From: Ahaetulla prasina
Taxonomy: Eukaryota > Chordata > Lepidosauria > Squamata > Colubridae
Assembly (NCBI RefSeq): GCF_028640845.1
Contig: NC_080540.1
Location: forward strand, 139,523,420 to 139,587,419
Direction of reading: 5' to 3'
Length of the DNA: 64,000 nucleotides
The notes under the pieces were generated by a model that was not told the origin of the DNA, searched no databases, and saw only the letters and a list, made by a program, of their open reading frames with translations. The position numbers and the translations under genes were made by a program. This document shows, in pieces, positions 23,211 through 33,109 of the stretch. Within the stretch, counting starts at the first letter, position 1. Each line of letters begins with the position of its first letter.

Positions 23211-23344
23211 TCATCTACAGATAGTCCTTGATTTATGACTGGTTGCCTAAGGATCTTCAAAGTTACAAATATGAGCTGGATTCTAAGAACCAGCTTCAAC
23301 CACCACCACCACCACCCTGCATTCACATGATGGCATTCTGGGCA

Positions 23345-23902
23345 CTGGGCAACTATTTATTTATTTATCTATTAATTAGATTTCTAGACCACCCTTCTCC
23401 CAAAGGTCTCAGGGCGGTGTACAGCCTTATTAAAACACATAGGTACACAATACAAATCCCAAATTTACAATACATTTAAAATGAAATATTTAACCGGCCA
23501 ATTGAAACTAAAACAGTCAAAAGACCGATATAAAACCCTAAAATATAAAATTATAAATAGATTAATACAATTTAAAATTCAATTAAAATTAAGTTAAACT
23601 AAAATAGGAATTAAAATAATATTTAGGCTAGTCCCGCCCGATTGAATAGCAGGGTCTTCAGTTCCCGCTTGAAGGTACGGAGGTCGGGAAGTTGGCGTAA
23701 CCCTGGAGGTAACTCATTCCATAGGGTTGGTGCTGCCACAGAGAAGGCTCTCCCCCTGGGGGTCACCAGCCAGCACTGTTTGGCTGATGGCACCCGGAGC
23801 AGGCCCGCTCTGTGGGAGCGCACAGGTCGTTGGGAGGCTATCGGTGGCAGAAGGCGGTCTTGTAAATAGCCCGGTCCTAAGCCATGGAGCGCTTTAAAGG
23901 TG
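23345..23902 (-). mobile_element. L2 LINE 3' fragment, antisense
   Basis: The minus frame ending at 23623 reads FKALHGLGPGYLQDRLLPP and then TLWNELPPGLRQLPDLRTF, the ORF2 C-terminus of the L2 family. The 3' block CGCCCTGAGACCTTTGGG lies at 23397-23418 with an (AAAT)n-type tail at ~23350. Confidence 0.85.
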
Positions 23903-24185
23903 TAAATGACTGCATTTACAGTCATTTGTAAAATCCTGTAGTCACATGATTGTGATTTACAATGTTTCTTCAGGAAACTGGTGTTTACTTCCTGTTTCCG
24001 GCAAAAAACATACACATAGTGAAAGTTGAGTTTGCTTAATGACTGTGGCATTACTTACAGCCACTGTGTCAGCTTTAAGTGACATGTTCACTTAATGACC
24101 ACCACCAAAAAGGTGGTAAACTCAGGCATACTCATGTGATAACCTGCTTAATGACTGGCATGGACTTACGACTATGTTATATAAA

Positions 24186-24752
24186 GTATTAATACCACTT
24201 GTTAATACCAAGTGTTAATACCACTTTATAATGCCTTGGTAAGGCCACACGTGGAATATTGCATTCAGTTTTGGTCGCCACGATGTAAAAAAGATGTTGA
24301 GACTCTAGAAAGAGCGCAGAGAAGAGCAACAAAGATGATTAGGGGACTGGAGGCTAAAACATATGAAGAACGGTTGTAGGAACTCGGTATGTCTAGTTTA
24401 ATAATAAGAAGGACTAGGGGAGACATGATAGCTGTGTTCCAATATCTCAGGGGTTGCCACAAAGAAGAGGGAGTCGGGCTGTTCTCCAAAGCACCAGAGG
24501 GTAGAACAAGAAGCAATGGGTGGAAACTAATCAAGGAGAAAAGCAACTTAGAACTAAGGAGAAATTTCCTGACAGTTAGAACAATTAATCAGTGGAACAA
24601 CTTGCCTCCAGAAGTTGTGAATGCTCCAACACTGGAATTTTTTAAGAATGTTGGATAAGTATTTGTCTGAAATGATGTAGGATTTCCTGCCTGGGCAGGG
24701 GGTTGGACTAGAAGACCTCCAAGGTCCCTTCCAACTCTGTTATTAGTATAAT
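24186..24752 (+). mobile_element. CR1 LINE 3' fragment
   Basis: Encodes in broken frame the CR1 ORF2 C-terminus ([13 protein letters not shown] start; NFLTVRTINQWNNLPPEVV at ~24565-24621) and ends with the CR1 3' signature GGGGGTTGGACTAGAAGACC and CCTTCCAACTCTGTTATT. 5'-truncated. Confidence 0.88.
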
Positions 24753-24799
24753 TGCAGGTTCAATGGTTGTAAGTTGAGAACAACCTGTTCCTGCCATTC

Positions 24800-25033
24800 T
24801 GCTTAGCCACCGTAGCTTCAGGAGAACAGACTTGTTCTCTGATAGTCAGCAGATCATTGCATCAAGCAGAAACGAACAACTTAAGTCCAATAGGCAAGTA
24901 GTCATATATTTGACACTGTATACAATAAAGGACAGCAGCTGAGTCAGGACTGGAATTTACAGTTTGTTCAATATGCATCTTATCAGTCCTACATGCTTCT
25001 AAGTAGAGAAACCACAGACCGAATTTTTTTATA
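24800..25033. other. No feature recognised
   Basis: Spacer of about 230 bp between two MITE-containing blocks. Confidence 0.3.
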
Positions 25034-25170
25034 TACAGGTAGTTCTCAATTTATGACCACATCTAGGACTGGAATTTCCCAGTGAGCTGTGTCCGATTTA
25101 AGTGAATCTGGCTTCCTTCTGCTTGCCTGAAGCCAGGAGGTCAGAAATAGTGATCATATGACCCAGGGAT

Positions 25171-25927
25171 CAGGGGTGAAATGCTCCCGGTTCAGACCGG
25201 ATCGCCTGATCTGGTAGCGATGGCGGTGGATGGTTCGGAGAACTGGTAGCAAAAATCCCTACCCCCCCCCACACATGCCCAGCTGAGCTGCACGATCATC
25301 AGAGGTTTTTGTGTTTTTTTTACTTTTAAAAGCATTTTTCCTTCGGCTGAAAAAATGCTTTTAAAAGTAAAAAAAAATCTCTTATGATTGTGTGACTCAG
25401 CTGGGTGCTAGCCAAAAAATGGGGGAGGGGAGTCCATTTTTCCTCCCAGCAGGCTTCACACATACCCCCCATTTTTTGGTTTGGCTAGCAGGCTTCCCTG
25501 AAATCTGAAGCCTGCTGGAAGGGAAAACAAACTCCCCTCACCATTTTTGGTTTGGCTAGCAGGCTTCAGGTAGGTTGGGAGGAAAAAACGGGGCGTGTGT
25601 GTGGGGGTTTCGTTTTTGAGAGAGAGAGAGAAAGAAAGGAGGGAGGGAGGCAGGGAAGGAAGGAAGGAAGGAAGGAGGAGAGGAAGGAAGGAGTACAAAC
25701 TTGGCACTAGACACAGCTTCAGAGGATAATTCAGGGCTGGAAGGGACCTGGAGTTCATCTAGTCCAACCCTGTTCCAGCAGGACATTGTTAGTGAGTTTC
25801 TGTCTTTTCGTCCCCCAGTCACATGGTTACATAGCCACACCCACCCAGTCCCATGACTCCCACCAAGCCACCCCCATCATGCCACGCCCACAGAACTGGC
25901 AGCAAAAATATTTATATCTCAACCCTG
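25171..25927. mobile_element. Non-autonomous hAT element, 757 bp
   Basis: TSD CCAGGGAT / CCTGGGAT (25163-25170, 25928-25935; 7 of 8). Left end CAGGGGTGAAATGCTCCC; right end decayed (AACCCTG). The interior contains a self-complementary hairpin (ACTTTTAAAAGCATTTTT ... its inverse, 25319-25371), a GA-rich repeat (25619-25690) and a short antisense CR1-tail-like piece at ~25718-25790. Confidence 0.8.
25618..25690 (+). repeat. GA-rich simple repeat
   Basis: (GA)n passing into (GGAA)n. Confidence 0.9.
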
Positions 25928-26167
25928 CCTGGGATGCTATAATTATCATAATTACATGCCAGAAACCAGGCACCTGAATATTGATCACGTGACCTTGGCA
26001 ATGCTGTGACAGTCCTAAGTGCAATAACCCATTGTCACTTTTTTCAATGCTGTTGTAACGTTGAATGGTCACTAAACGAATGGTTGCGAGTCAAGGACGG
26101 CCTGAATATTGTAATGCATTTGGGAGTTGGACTTTTCCCCTTTAGGATTTTAGGAGTGGGATTGAAA

Positions 26168-26397
26168 AATGCCATGGTGACACAGTGTTTAGAATGCAGT
26201 ATTGCAGGCTAACTCTGCTCACTGCTAGGAGTTCGATCCTGACCGGCTCAAGATTGACTCAGCCTTCCATCCTTCCGGGGCCAGTAAAATGAGGACCCAG
26301 ATTGTTGGGGGACAATATGCTGACTCTGTAAACTGCTTAAAGGGGGCTATATAGCACTATGAAGTGGTATATAAGTCTAAGAGCTATTGCTATTAAA
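26168..26397 (+). mobile_element. Squamate tRNA-derived SINE (GCTATT tail), copy 2
   Basis: Head CCATGGTGACACAGTGTTTAG and GGAGTTCGATCCTG (B-box-like), body ATGAGGACCCAGATTGTTGG, tail AAGTGGTATATAAGTCTAAG then AGCTATTGCTATT. Collinear with 16974-17207. Confidence 0.8.
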
Positions 26398-26401
26398 TAG
26401 C

Positions 26402-26470
26402 AGAACTAAGTCTTCTAATCCAACCCCTTGCTCAAGCAGGAGACCCTACATTCAGCAACAATCTTTTATC
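26402..26470 (-). mobile_element. CR1 tail remnant, antisense
   Basis: GTCTTCTAATCCAACCCCTT then GCTCAAGCAGGAGACCCTA is the reverse of the CR1 3' signature. Confidence 0.65.
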
Positions 26471-27704
26471 AAGCAGTCGACATATTAGTGAATATCACAA
26501 AGAAATAGGAACCCATGGGAATGTAAAATGGAACTCTGGATAGGTTTGGGTAATGAAAAACACATAACAACACAAAACAAATACCCATCCAAACACAGAT
26601 CTAGGAATGAGAAGATAGAAATGGGCTGTTCGTAGAAAGGTGTTAATTCTCCATGACATTGGATCACAGAAAGGCTGGCTCTTCCAGAAAGAGTCTTTTA
26701 ACAATACCCAGTTTAACGGGCTTCCATTAGGAGTTCACTGACATAGTTCTACAGGTTCTCCTATCAAGGACTACATCAGGACTGCCTCAATGGTACCTGC
26801 TGACCTTTAAAAAGCGATAAATCTCCCAACGCATTCTCCTTTCTGAGCCTGGGCAGTGCGTTGATATTCGGAACAGCCCTTTCTGCCTAACCACCAACCA
26901 CCCCCTTGTGTTACACTGCGAGTGTTGCAGACTCCGTGCCAAGGATTTATAACCTAAAGCCAAGGCAATAAATCTGCTTTCAATTGCCTGTTACTCTGGG
27001 TCATTTCTTCCCAGCTGCACAGAATGTGATACAATATTCCCCGGAAGCGAGCTGTGACTGTGCAGAATAGTTGCTAATCGTGTTATCTATGCAGCAGGCA
27101 CCATGTACTTAATGTAATCATAACACTGGCACAAATTAATCCTTTGAGATTCCCCCCCAAGAAAGTAGATAAATCCTAGTAACCCCATTTCACAGATGGG
27201 GAAACTATACCGACTTGCCTAAGGGTGAATCGTCTGTCACAATGCTCCTTCGCTCTCTTTCTTCATTACAGTCGCTACTCCTCCCCAGATAGTCCAATAC
27301 TGAATGGGAAATTGTGGCGGAACCTTTCTGCCAGCTAATACAAACTCTCTCATGTTGGTATTTCAAATGTAATTTTACTGCAGAGTGTATGGAAGGAAGA
27401 GCCATTAAACGAGGTCAGCCTCTGTCCCCACATATGGGCAGAGATGTTTAAGTCTAGCTTTGTTTAATCTGCAGGAGGATTTGGGCATTTCAGCTGCCCA
27501 GGTATTGAATTGGGTGGGTTTCTTCTTCTTCTCCCAGTTCATATCTGTTTGTTCTGTTTTCATGAAGTTTCCCCCCTGTGACTGGAAGTGTCCAGGTTTC
27601 CTTCTTTTAGAAGGGTACACTCACACAAAATTTCCAGCTGCAGATGAAAATGCGGGAAGGAAATTGCCCTCTCTCTCTTTTTTAAAAACTGTAGTTAAAG
27701 AAGA
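26471..27704. other. No gene recognised
   Basis: About 1.2 kb of mixed sequence without a supported repeat or reading frame. Confidence 0.4.
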
Positions 27705-27705
27705 C

Positions 27706-28240
27706 AGCCACTTTGGTTTAGTGGTTAAAGCACCAGGCTAGAAACCAGGAGACTGTGAATATAGCGGTCTTCCAATACCTGAAGAGCTGTCACACAGGGA
27801 AAAGGACATTGATTTATTCTCCATAGCTCCTAAGGGCAAAACAAGCAGCAATGGGTGGAAGCTCATCAGAAGCTGGACAAGCTGGAACTAAGGAGGAATT
27901 TGCTGACAGTAAAAATGATTACTCAATGGAACACTTGTCTCCTGGAGTTAGTTGTAAGTGCTCCGTCGTTGGATGTTTTCAAGAAAAGATTGGACAACCT
28001 TTGTCCGGGATGGTATAAGGACTCCTTGCCTTGGGCATGGGGTTGGACTAGAAGACCTCCAAGGTTCCTTCCAGCTCTATGATTCTATGAGTTCTAATTT
28101 CACCTTAGATGCAAAGCCAGCTGGGTGACCTTGGGCAAATCACTCACTTTCTGCCAGGAAGAAGGCAAGAACAAACCACTTTTGAAAATCTTGCTCAGAA
28201 AACTGCAGAGTGTAATCCACACGGTCTCTGGATGTCAAAA
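27706..28240 (+). mobile_element. tRNA-derived SINE split by a CR1 insertion
   Basis: Head GCCACTTTGGTTTAGTGGTT then AAAGCACCAGGCTAGAAACC up to 27758; it resumes at 28091 with GTTCTAATTTCACC and GCCAGCTGGGTGACCTTGGG. The two halves join naturally at the tRNA B-box region (GTGA / GTTCTAAT). Another antisense body of a related repeat may be at 61490-61690. Confidence 0.7.
27759..28090 (+). mobile_element. CR1 LINE 3' fragment within a SINE
   Basis: CR1 C-terminal coding remnant (LELRRNLLTVKMITQWN) followed by the 3' signature GGGGTTGGACTAGAAGACCT and the octamer tail ATGATTCTATGA. 5'-truncated to 332 bp. Confidence 0.88.
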
Positions 28241-28377
28241 ACTGATTTGAAGGCAGTAAGAAAAAAGAAGGAAAGAATGAAAAAGCAAAAGAAAGAAAGA
28301 TTTATATGTCCACCTAACTCAATATTGTGATTCCAGGCAGCTTAAAAGAAATAAATAAATAAAACCTGAGGAAAAAG

Positions 28378-29045
28378 CAGGGGTGAAATGCTCCAGGTTT
28401 GGACCGGATCAGCCGATCTGGTAGCGATGGTGGAGGGTGGTTCGGAGAACTTATAGCAAAAATCTCTCTCCCCCCACCCATGTCCAGCTGAGCCACACGA
28501 TTGTCAGAACCCCCCCCTTTTTTTTTACTTTTAAGAGCATTTTTTAATAACCTCTTCGGCCAAAAAGGTTGTAAAAAATGCTTTTAAAAGGCTCTGACGA
28601 TCCCAGCTGAGTTGCCGATAGTCAGAGGCTTTTTTTTCTTTTAAAAGCATTTTTGTACAACTTTTTCAACCAAAGAGGTTGTAAAAACTACTTTTAAAAG
28701 GTAAAAAACGCTTTTAAAAGGTAAAAAAGGGACAATCACAGCTGAACCATGCGATCATCAGAGCCTTTTTTTTTACTTTTAAAAGTATTTTTTAACAACC
28801 TCTTCGGCCCAATAGGTTGTAAAAAAAAAGCTTTTAAAAGTAAAAAAAAAAAAAAGATGGCGTGCCATAGCTGATTCCGACCCTCCCCCCCACAGCGGCT
28901 GTTCTACTTACCCCATGCCTCCTTTTGGCTTGCACTGCATGCGCGCTCACCTTGCATTTGGTGTGTGGTCTGCCCTGCGCATGCACGCGCAGCACGCATG
29001 CGCAGCCAGTGAACTGGTAGTAAACTGGTTCAGATTTCACCACTG
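28378..29045. mobile_element. Non-autonomous hAT element, 668 bp, with hairpin repeats
   Basis: Exact 8-bp TSD GGAAAAAG (28370-28377, 29046-29053). Ends CAGGGGTGAAATGCTCC and ATTTCACCACTG. The interior holds three tandem ~120-bp units (about 28498-28860), each a hairpin with arms like ACTTTTAAAAGCATTTTT around CCTCTTCGGCC / GGTTGT. Confidence 0.88.
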
Positions 29046-29121
29046 GGAAAAAGGCATGTTTTTATTGCCTTTCTGAATCCAGATGAGCTGACATCTCAGA
29101 GGGGAGCAGATCATTCTAAAG

Positions 29122-29204
29122 CAGGGGTCTCAGCATGCGCTGGCTGAGGAATTCTGGGAGTTGAAGTCCACGAGTCATAAAGTTGCCAAGGTTGGAGACC
29201 CCTG
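29122..29204. mobile_element. hAT MITE, 83 bp, internally deleted
   Basis: Exact 8-bp TSD TTCTAAAG (29114-29121, 29205-29212). Begins CAGGGGTCTCAGCATGC and ends GGTTGGAGACCCCTG. The left arm is shortened relative to the 113-bp copy at 31971. Confidence 0.88.
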
Positions 29205-29696
29205 TTCTAAAGGACTCAATATGCTGTTTTAGTTAGAGGAGGACTCCTAGCTCAAAGTTTTTACCTCCCTCTTCCATCTTTTTCTCCTTCCTTTGTGAGA
29301 AGGAAAAAGGATACAAGTGGTGAGAAAACCCAAGGCAGTTCAAAATAGAATAGATTGCAGGACAAACCTTTTCCCCCAAGCCCATTCCAGAAGAATCCCA
29401 ACATTAAGGGCATCTCATGCGATTATTTCCACTTGAAAGAAAGATGAAATGTTCAACAGTGACCCGAGTTTGGGTCTTGTTGCTTTTCTATAACTTTTAC
29501 AAAAGATTATGTGAAAAAGAAAATGTTGCAGCTCTAAGGCACAGATGGGCAAAACTTTCAGCTCTGTGATCAGCATTGATTGCCTAAACCAGGAGTCTCC
29601 AACCTTGGCAACTTTAAGACTTGTGGACTTCAACTCCCAGAGTACTTCAGCCAGCTGGCTGAGGAATTCTGGGAGTTGAAATCCACAAGTCTTAAA

Positions 29697-31521
29697 GTTT
29701 TATTTTTATTTTTATTTATTTTTTATTTATTTATTTTGGTCACAACAGTATATATAAGCATAGGCATGAAATAACTATACAATATATAAGCACATATATA
29801 AGCATACTGTAAGTATGTAATAACTATATTAATTGGATATAATGAAAGGAAACAATAGGACAGGAATGGTAGGCATGCTTGTGCTCTTATGCACGCCCCT
29901 TACAGACCTCTTAGGAATGGGGTGAGGTCAATAGTAGACAGTTTTTGGTTGAAGCTTTGGGGATTTTGGAAAGAGACCACAGAGTCAGGTAGTGTATTCC
30001 AAGTATTAACAACTCTGTTACTGAAGTCATATTTTCTGCAATCAAGATTGGAGTTGTTAACATTAAGCTTAAATCTATTGTGTGCTCGTGTATTATTGCA
30101 ATTGAAGCTGAAGTAGTCTTCAACAGGAAGGACATTGTAATAGATGATTTTATGAGTTAAACTCAGGTCATGTCTAAGGCAGTGGAGTACTAAGTTTTCT
30201 AAACCCAGGATTTCAAGTCTGGTGGCATAAGGTATTTTGTTGTATTCAGAGGAGTGGAGAACTCTTCTTATAAAATATTTCTGGATACATTCAATTGTAT
30301 TGATGTCTGAAATGTGGTATGGGTTCCAGACAGGCGAGTTATATTCAGGAATTGGTCTAGCAAATGTTTTATATACTCTGGTTAGTAGTGTAGTGTTTCT
30401 GGAGAAGAAGCTACTCAAGATTAGGTTTACAACTCTTAAAGGCTTTTTTGTGATGTAATTGCAGTGGGCTTTGGCACTTAGATCATTGGATATGAAAACT
30501 CCAAGGTCTTTAACAGGGTGGGGGTCATCAGTAAGGTAATGTCCATCGAGCTTGTATTTAGTGTTTAGATTCTTTTTTCCAATGTATAAGACAGAGCATT
30601 TGCTGGTTGAGATTTGGAGTTGCCAAGTTTTTGACCATTCTGGCACAAAGTTAAGGTCTTTTTGAAGGGTAGCTGTATTGTTGGTGGTGTTAAATAGTTT
30701 GACATCGTCAGCAAAGAGAACACAATTACTTATAATATGGTCACAGAGATCATTAGTATATAATATGAAGAGTGTTGGTCCAAGAACACTGCCTTGGGGA
30801 ACGCCGCTATTGATAGGAACAGGATTTGATAGAGCATTGCCAATTTTGACCACTTGTTGTCTGTTTGACAGGAAAGCTGTTATCCAATTGTGGAGGGGTC
30901 CTGAGATGCCGTAGGATTTTAGTTTTAGGAGAAGTTTATCATGTACCACTGAGTCAAAAGCTTTACGGAAGTCTATGTAAATTGCATCTATTGTTTTACC
31001 TTGATCAAGATTTGTAGTCCATATGTTTTTGCAGTGAAGAAGTTGTAAATTACATGATAATTTTTTTCTGAAACCAAATTGTTTATTAGAGAGTAGGTTG
31101 TTTGTTTCTAGGTGGAAGGTAATGGATTGATTGATGATAGATTCCATTACTGTGCAGGCGACGCAGCATAGAGAGATTGGTCTGTAGTTTTCAACGAGGC
31201 TGGGGTCTTCTTTTTTGAAAACAGGGATGACCGTGGCTAGTGATCAAAGTTTGGGAAGGGAACTGGTCGTGAAAGCTTTTTCAAAGATTATGCTTAGGGA
31301 TTCTGCTATATTAGTGGAAAGCTTTTTAAAGAAGTATGCACATAGTCCATCAGGTCCAATAGATAGGGATGGTTTCAGTTTGCGAAGAGCAACATTATCT
31401 TCTGTGAAATCTATTTGTGTAAGGTCGTTGTACTCATTGTTGGTACGATTGGGGAATGTCAGGTATGAGCTGTTAACAAAGACTGAGCCAAAGAATGTGT
31501 TAAAGAGATTTGCTTTAACTG
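29697..31521 (-). mobile_element. CR1-like LINE, copy B (5'-truncated)
   Basis: Minus-strand LINE with (AAAT)n-type tail at 29700-29735, a 3' region with TGTTGTGACCAAAATAAAT, and coding sequence up to ~31521. It is nested in a hAT MITE; on its 5' side lies a stuttered AAGTT/TTTAAAC filler (31522-31570) resembling a repeated target AAGTCTTAAAGTT. Confidence 0.88.
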
Positions 31522-31525
31522 ACAA
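29900..31525 (-). pseudogene. CR1-like ORF2 reverse transcriptase, one nonsense codon
   Basis: A 415-codon frame (31147 down to 29900) plus an upstream in-frame part to 31525. Motifs, numbered in the 415-aa frame: IDFRKAFDSVVHD (58-70), SGVPQGSVLGP (114-124), FADD (145-148), then thumb and C-terminal parts with FLRGL at the end. The two parts are in the same frame and separated by one TGA near 31246; copy A has TGG (Trp) there. No frameshift is seen in ~540 codons. Endonuclease and N-terminus are lost by 5' truncation, so it could not retrotranspose itself. Confidence 0.88.
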
Positions 31526-31659
31526 GTTAAAGTTTTAATTTTAACTTTTAAACTTTAAACTTTTTAAACTTTAAGTTGCCAAGGTTGGAGACCCTTGGCC
31601 TAAACACAACTCAGAGGCTGAAGAACTAAGCATGCCTACATATTTATATCCACATCTCT

Positions 31660-31690
31660 CCCCCCACACCACACACACACACACACTCAT
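31660..31690 (+). repeat. Short CA repeat
   Basis: (CA)n of about 10 units after a C-rich run. Confidence 0.8.
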
Positions 31691-31970
31691 GCAGACTACC
31701 TATTTCCTGAACAATGGTGCTGGGTAGAAACCCCATTGTTAAGCTGTTTCTCCCCCACTCATTCCCCCCACTTTTTTTGCAAACTCCTCTGTTACTCATG
31801 GCAGTTGACAACAGATAACCTGAGATCTTGAGCCAGATCACTTCCTCCTTTGTCCCAGTGACCCACTTCAAATCACTGAATTTTGCTACTGTTAGAAGAA
31901 GGAAGTCAGTAATCTTCTCTTTGACTTTCTTGACAGCAGACAGTCTTCTTATTATGGAGTGCCTCTACAT

Positions 31971-32083
31971 CAGGGGTCTCCAACCTTGGTCCCTTTAAGA
32001 CTTGTGGACTTCAACTCCCAGAGTCCCTCAGCCAGCTTGTTGAAGTCCACAAGTCTTAAAGGGACCAAGGTTGGAGACCCTTG
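31971..32083. mobile_element. hAT MITE, complete 113-bp foldback
   Basis: Exact 8-bp TSD CTCTACAT (31963-31970, 32084-32091). Nearly the whole element is two inverted arms: CAGGGGTCTCCAACCTTGG then TCCCTTTAAGACTTGTGGAC, and the mirror ending ACCAAGGTTGGAGACCCTTG. Reference copy for this family. Confidence 0.95.
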
Positions 32084-32091
32084 CTCTACAT

Positions 32092-32884
32092 CATAGCATT
32101 TCTTGGTTGCCAACCAATCAACTGGTCATCTGATTTCCAAGGAGAATGCATGTTGAACCGTAAAGGAAACTTCTGAGGGCAATAGTTGGCCAGCCTTGCT
32201 CTAAGAAAAGGAATCCAGATTGATATCTGGCTACATTACTACAAAGTTCCTCCAGAACATACTGAGGGCTAATTTGTGTTCAGCTGCACAGAGCATGCAC
32301 ATCGTTGGCTAACAAAGTCATTCTCTATCCAAAATATAATCACCTCATTCCCCCTTTTCCACTTTTGTTTCCCTGTAGGTGCTTTCTTTCCTGTTTGTTG
32401 TTTTTAATTATCTAGCTAGAATGAGAGGGGGAAGCAAAGGCAAAAAGCTGTGAAAAGTAAAGCATACAAAAATGTACACTAGCAGCAGCAACAACATGAA
32501 TTCAAGATTCTAAATATGAAGATGCAGTGACCTCCAGTTCCCTGACGTGGCCACATCAACACTGCTAGGTCACTCTCATTAAGATATTTTAATTAAGGAA
32601 CCTCTGTTATGTATTTTTAATGTAAGATTTGCATTCAGGTTCATGAGTCAAGTGGCTTAGATGATAGAAAAAGAAAAGAGAGGGAAATGAGGATTTGACA
32701 ACGCTATGCCTGTCATGGGAGGGAAGATTTCCCCTGCCTACCTCTTCCTTTGGACTGATTCATACTTGATGAAAGGTTTTGAAGAGGAATATCTCAGGTT
32801 GACCTGATACAACCTCCCAGCCTTGTAGAAATTAGCCTTGCACTCCACAAATCAAATAATTCATCAAATAGACAGATGATTTGA
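32092..32884. other. No feature recognised
   Basis: About 800 bp without a supported gene or repeat. Confidence 0.4.
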
Positions 32885-32990
32885 GGGGTGCTTGGTGCGC
32901 CGTGTTTTCTTGGTGGTTTTGTGGCAGACATTTCAGTGCTACTGATGATGTTATCTAGTTTGGGTAATGAAACAATTACCCAAATATTTG
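32885..32990 (+). mobile_element. Penelope-like fragment with hammerhead-like core
   Basis: The plus strand carries CTGATGA (32942-32948), then GTTATC (32950-32955) pairing with GGTAAT (32963-32968, two wobble pairs), then GAAA (32969-32972). The left part (32885-32935) reads on the opposite strand as GAAATGTCTGCC ... CACCAAG, so two pieces of the same terminal sequence meet head to head here. Assignment to Penelope-like elements is from memory of the terminal sequence type, not from a coding region. Confidence 0.5.
32942..32980 (+). ncRNA. Candidate hammerhead ribozyme core
   Basis: Conserved CUGAUGA and GAAA blocks flank a six-base stem with a seven-base loop. A cleavage triplet and stems I/III are not clearly resolved, so self-cleavage is unproven. 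Degenerate relatives lie at 15850-15883 and 62868-62900 on the minus strand. Confidence 0.4.
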
Positions 32991-33109
32991 TATTTCTACA
33001 AATACTGTATTCCCTTCTATCAGACAGATGATACATTGTACCTAGAAGGTACAATGGCAAAACACTTCTGTATTGCTGCTCAGAAAAATCACCTATCCAT
33101 GCCCCTTTC

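Larger units (their letters stand above)
23218..24788. mobile_element. Mariner-type MITE split by L2 and CR1 insertions
   Basis: Left end TA-CAGATAGTCCTTGATTTA at 23216, interior pieces about 23905-24170 (TTAATGACTGGCATGGACTT), and right end GTTGAGAACAACCTG at ~24788. The parts are separated by an antisense L2 3' piece and a sense CR1 3' piece. The terminal sequence matches the complete MITE at 37979-38373. Confidence 0.6.
25036..26104. mobile_element. Mariner-type MITE split by a hAT element
   Basis: Left end TA-CAGGTAGTTCTCAATTTA (25036) and right end GTCAAGGACGGCCTG (to 26104) are inverted relatives. The interior carries AAGTGAATCTGGCTTCC, shared with 37979 and 43361. A 757-bp hAT element sits inside with its own TSD. 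Confidence 0.75.
29590..31597. mobile_element. hAT MITE interrupted by a CR1-like LINE
   Basis: Exact 8-bp TSD GCCTAAAC at 29582-29589 and 31598-31605. Left arm CAGGAGTCTCCAACCTTGG from 29590; right arm GTTGCCAAGGTTGGAGACCC ends at 31597. Between ~29697 and ~31521 sits a minus-strand LINE. Without it the MITE is about 180 bp. Confidence 0.9.
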
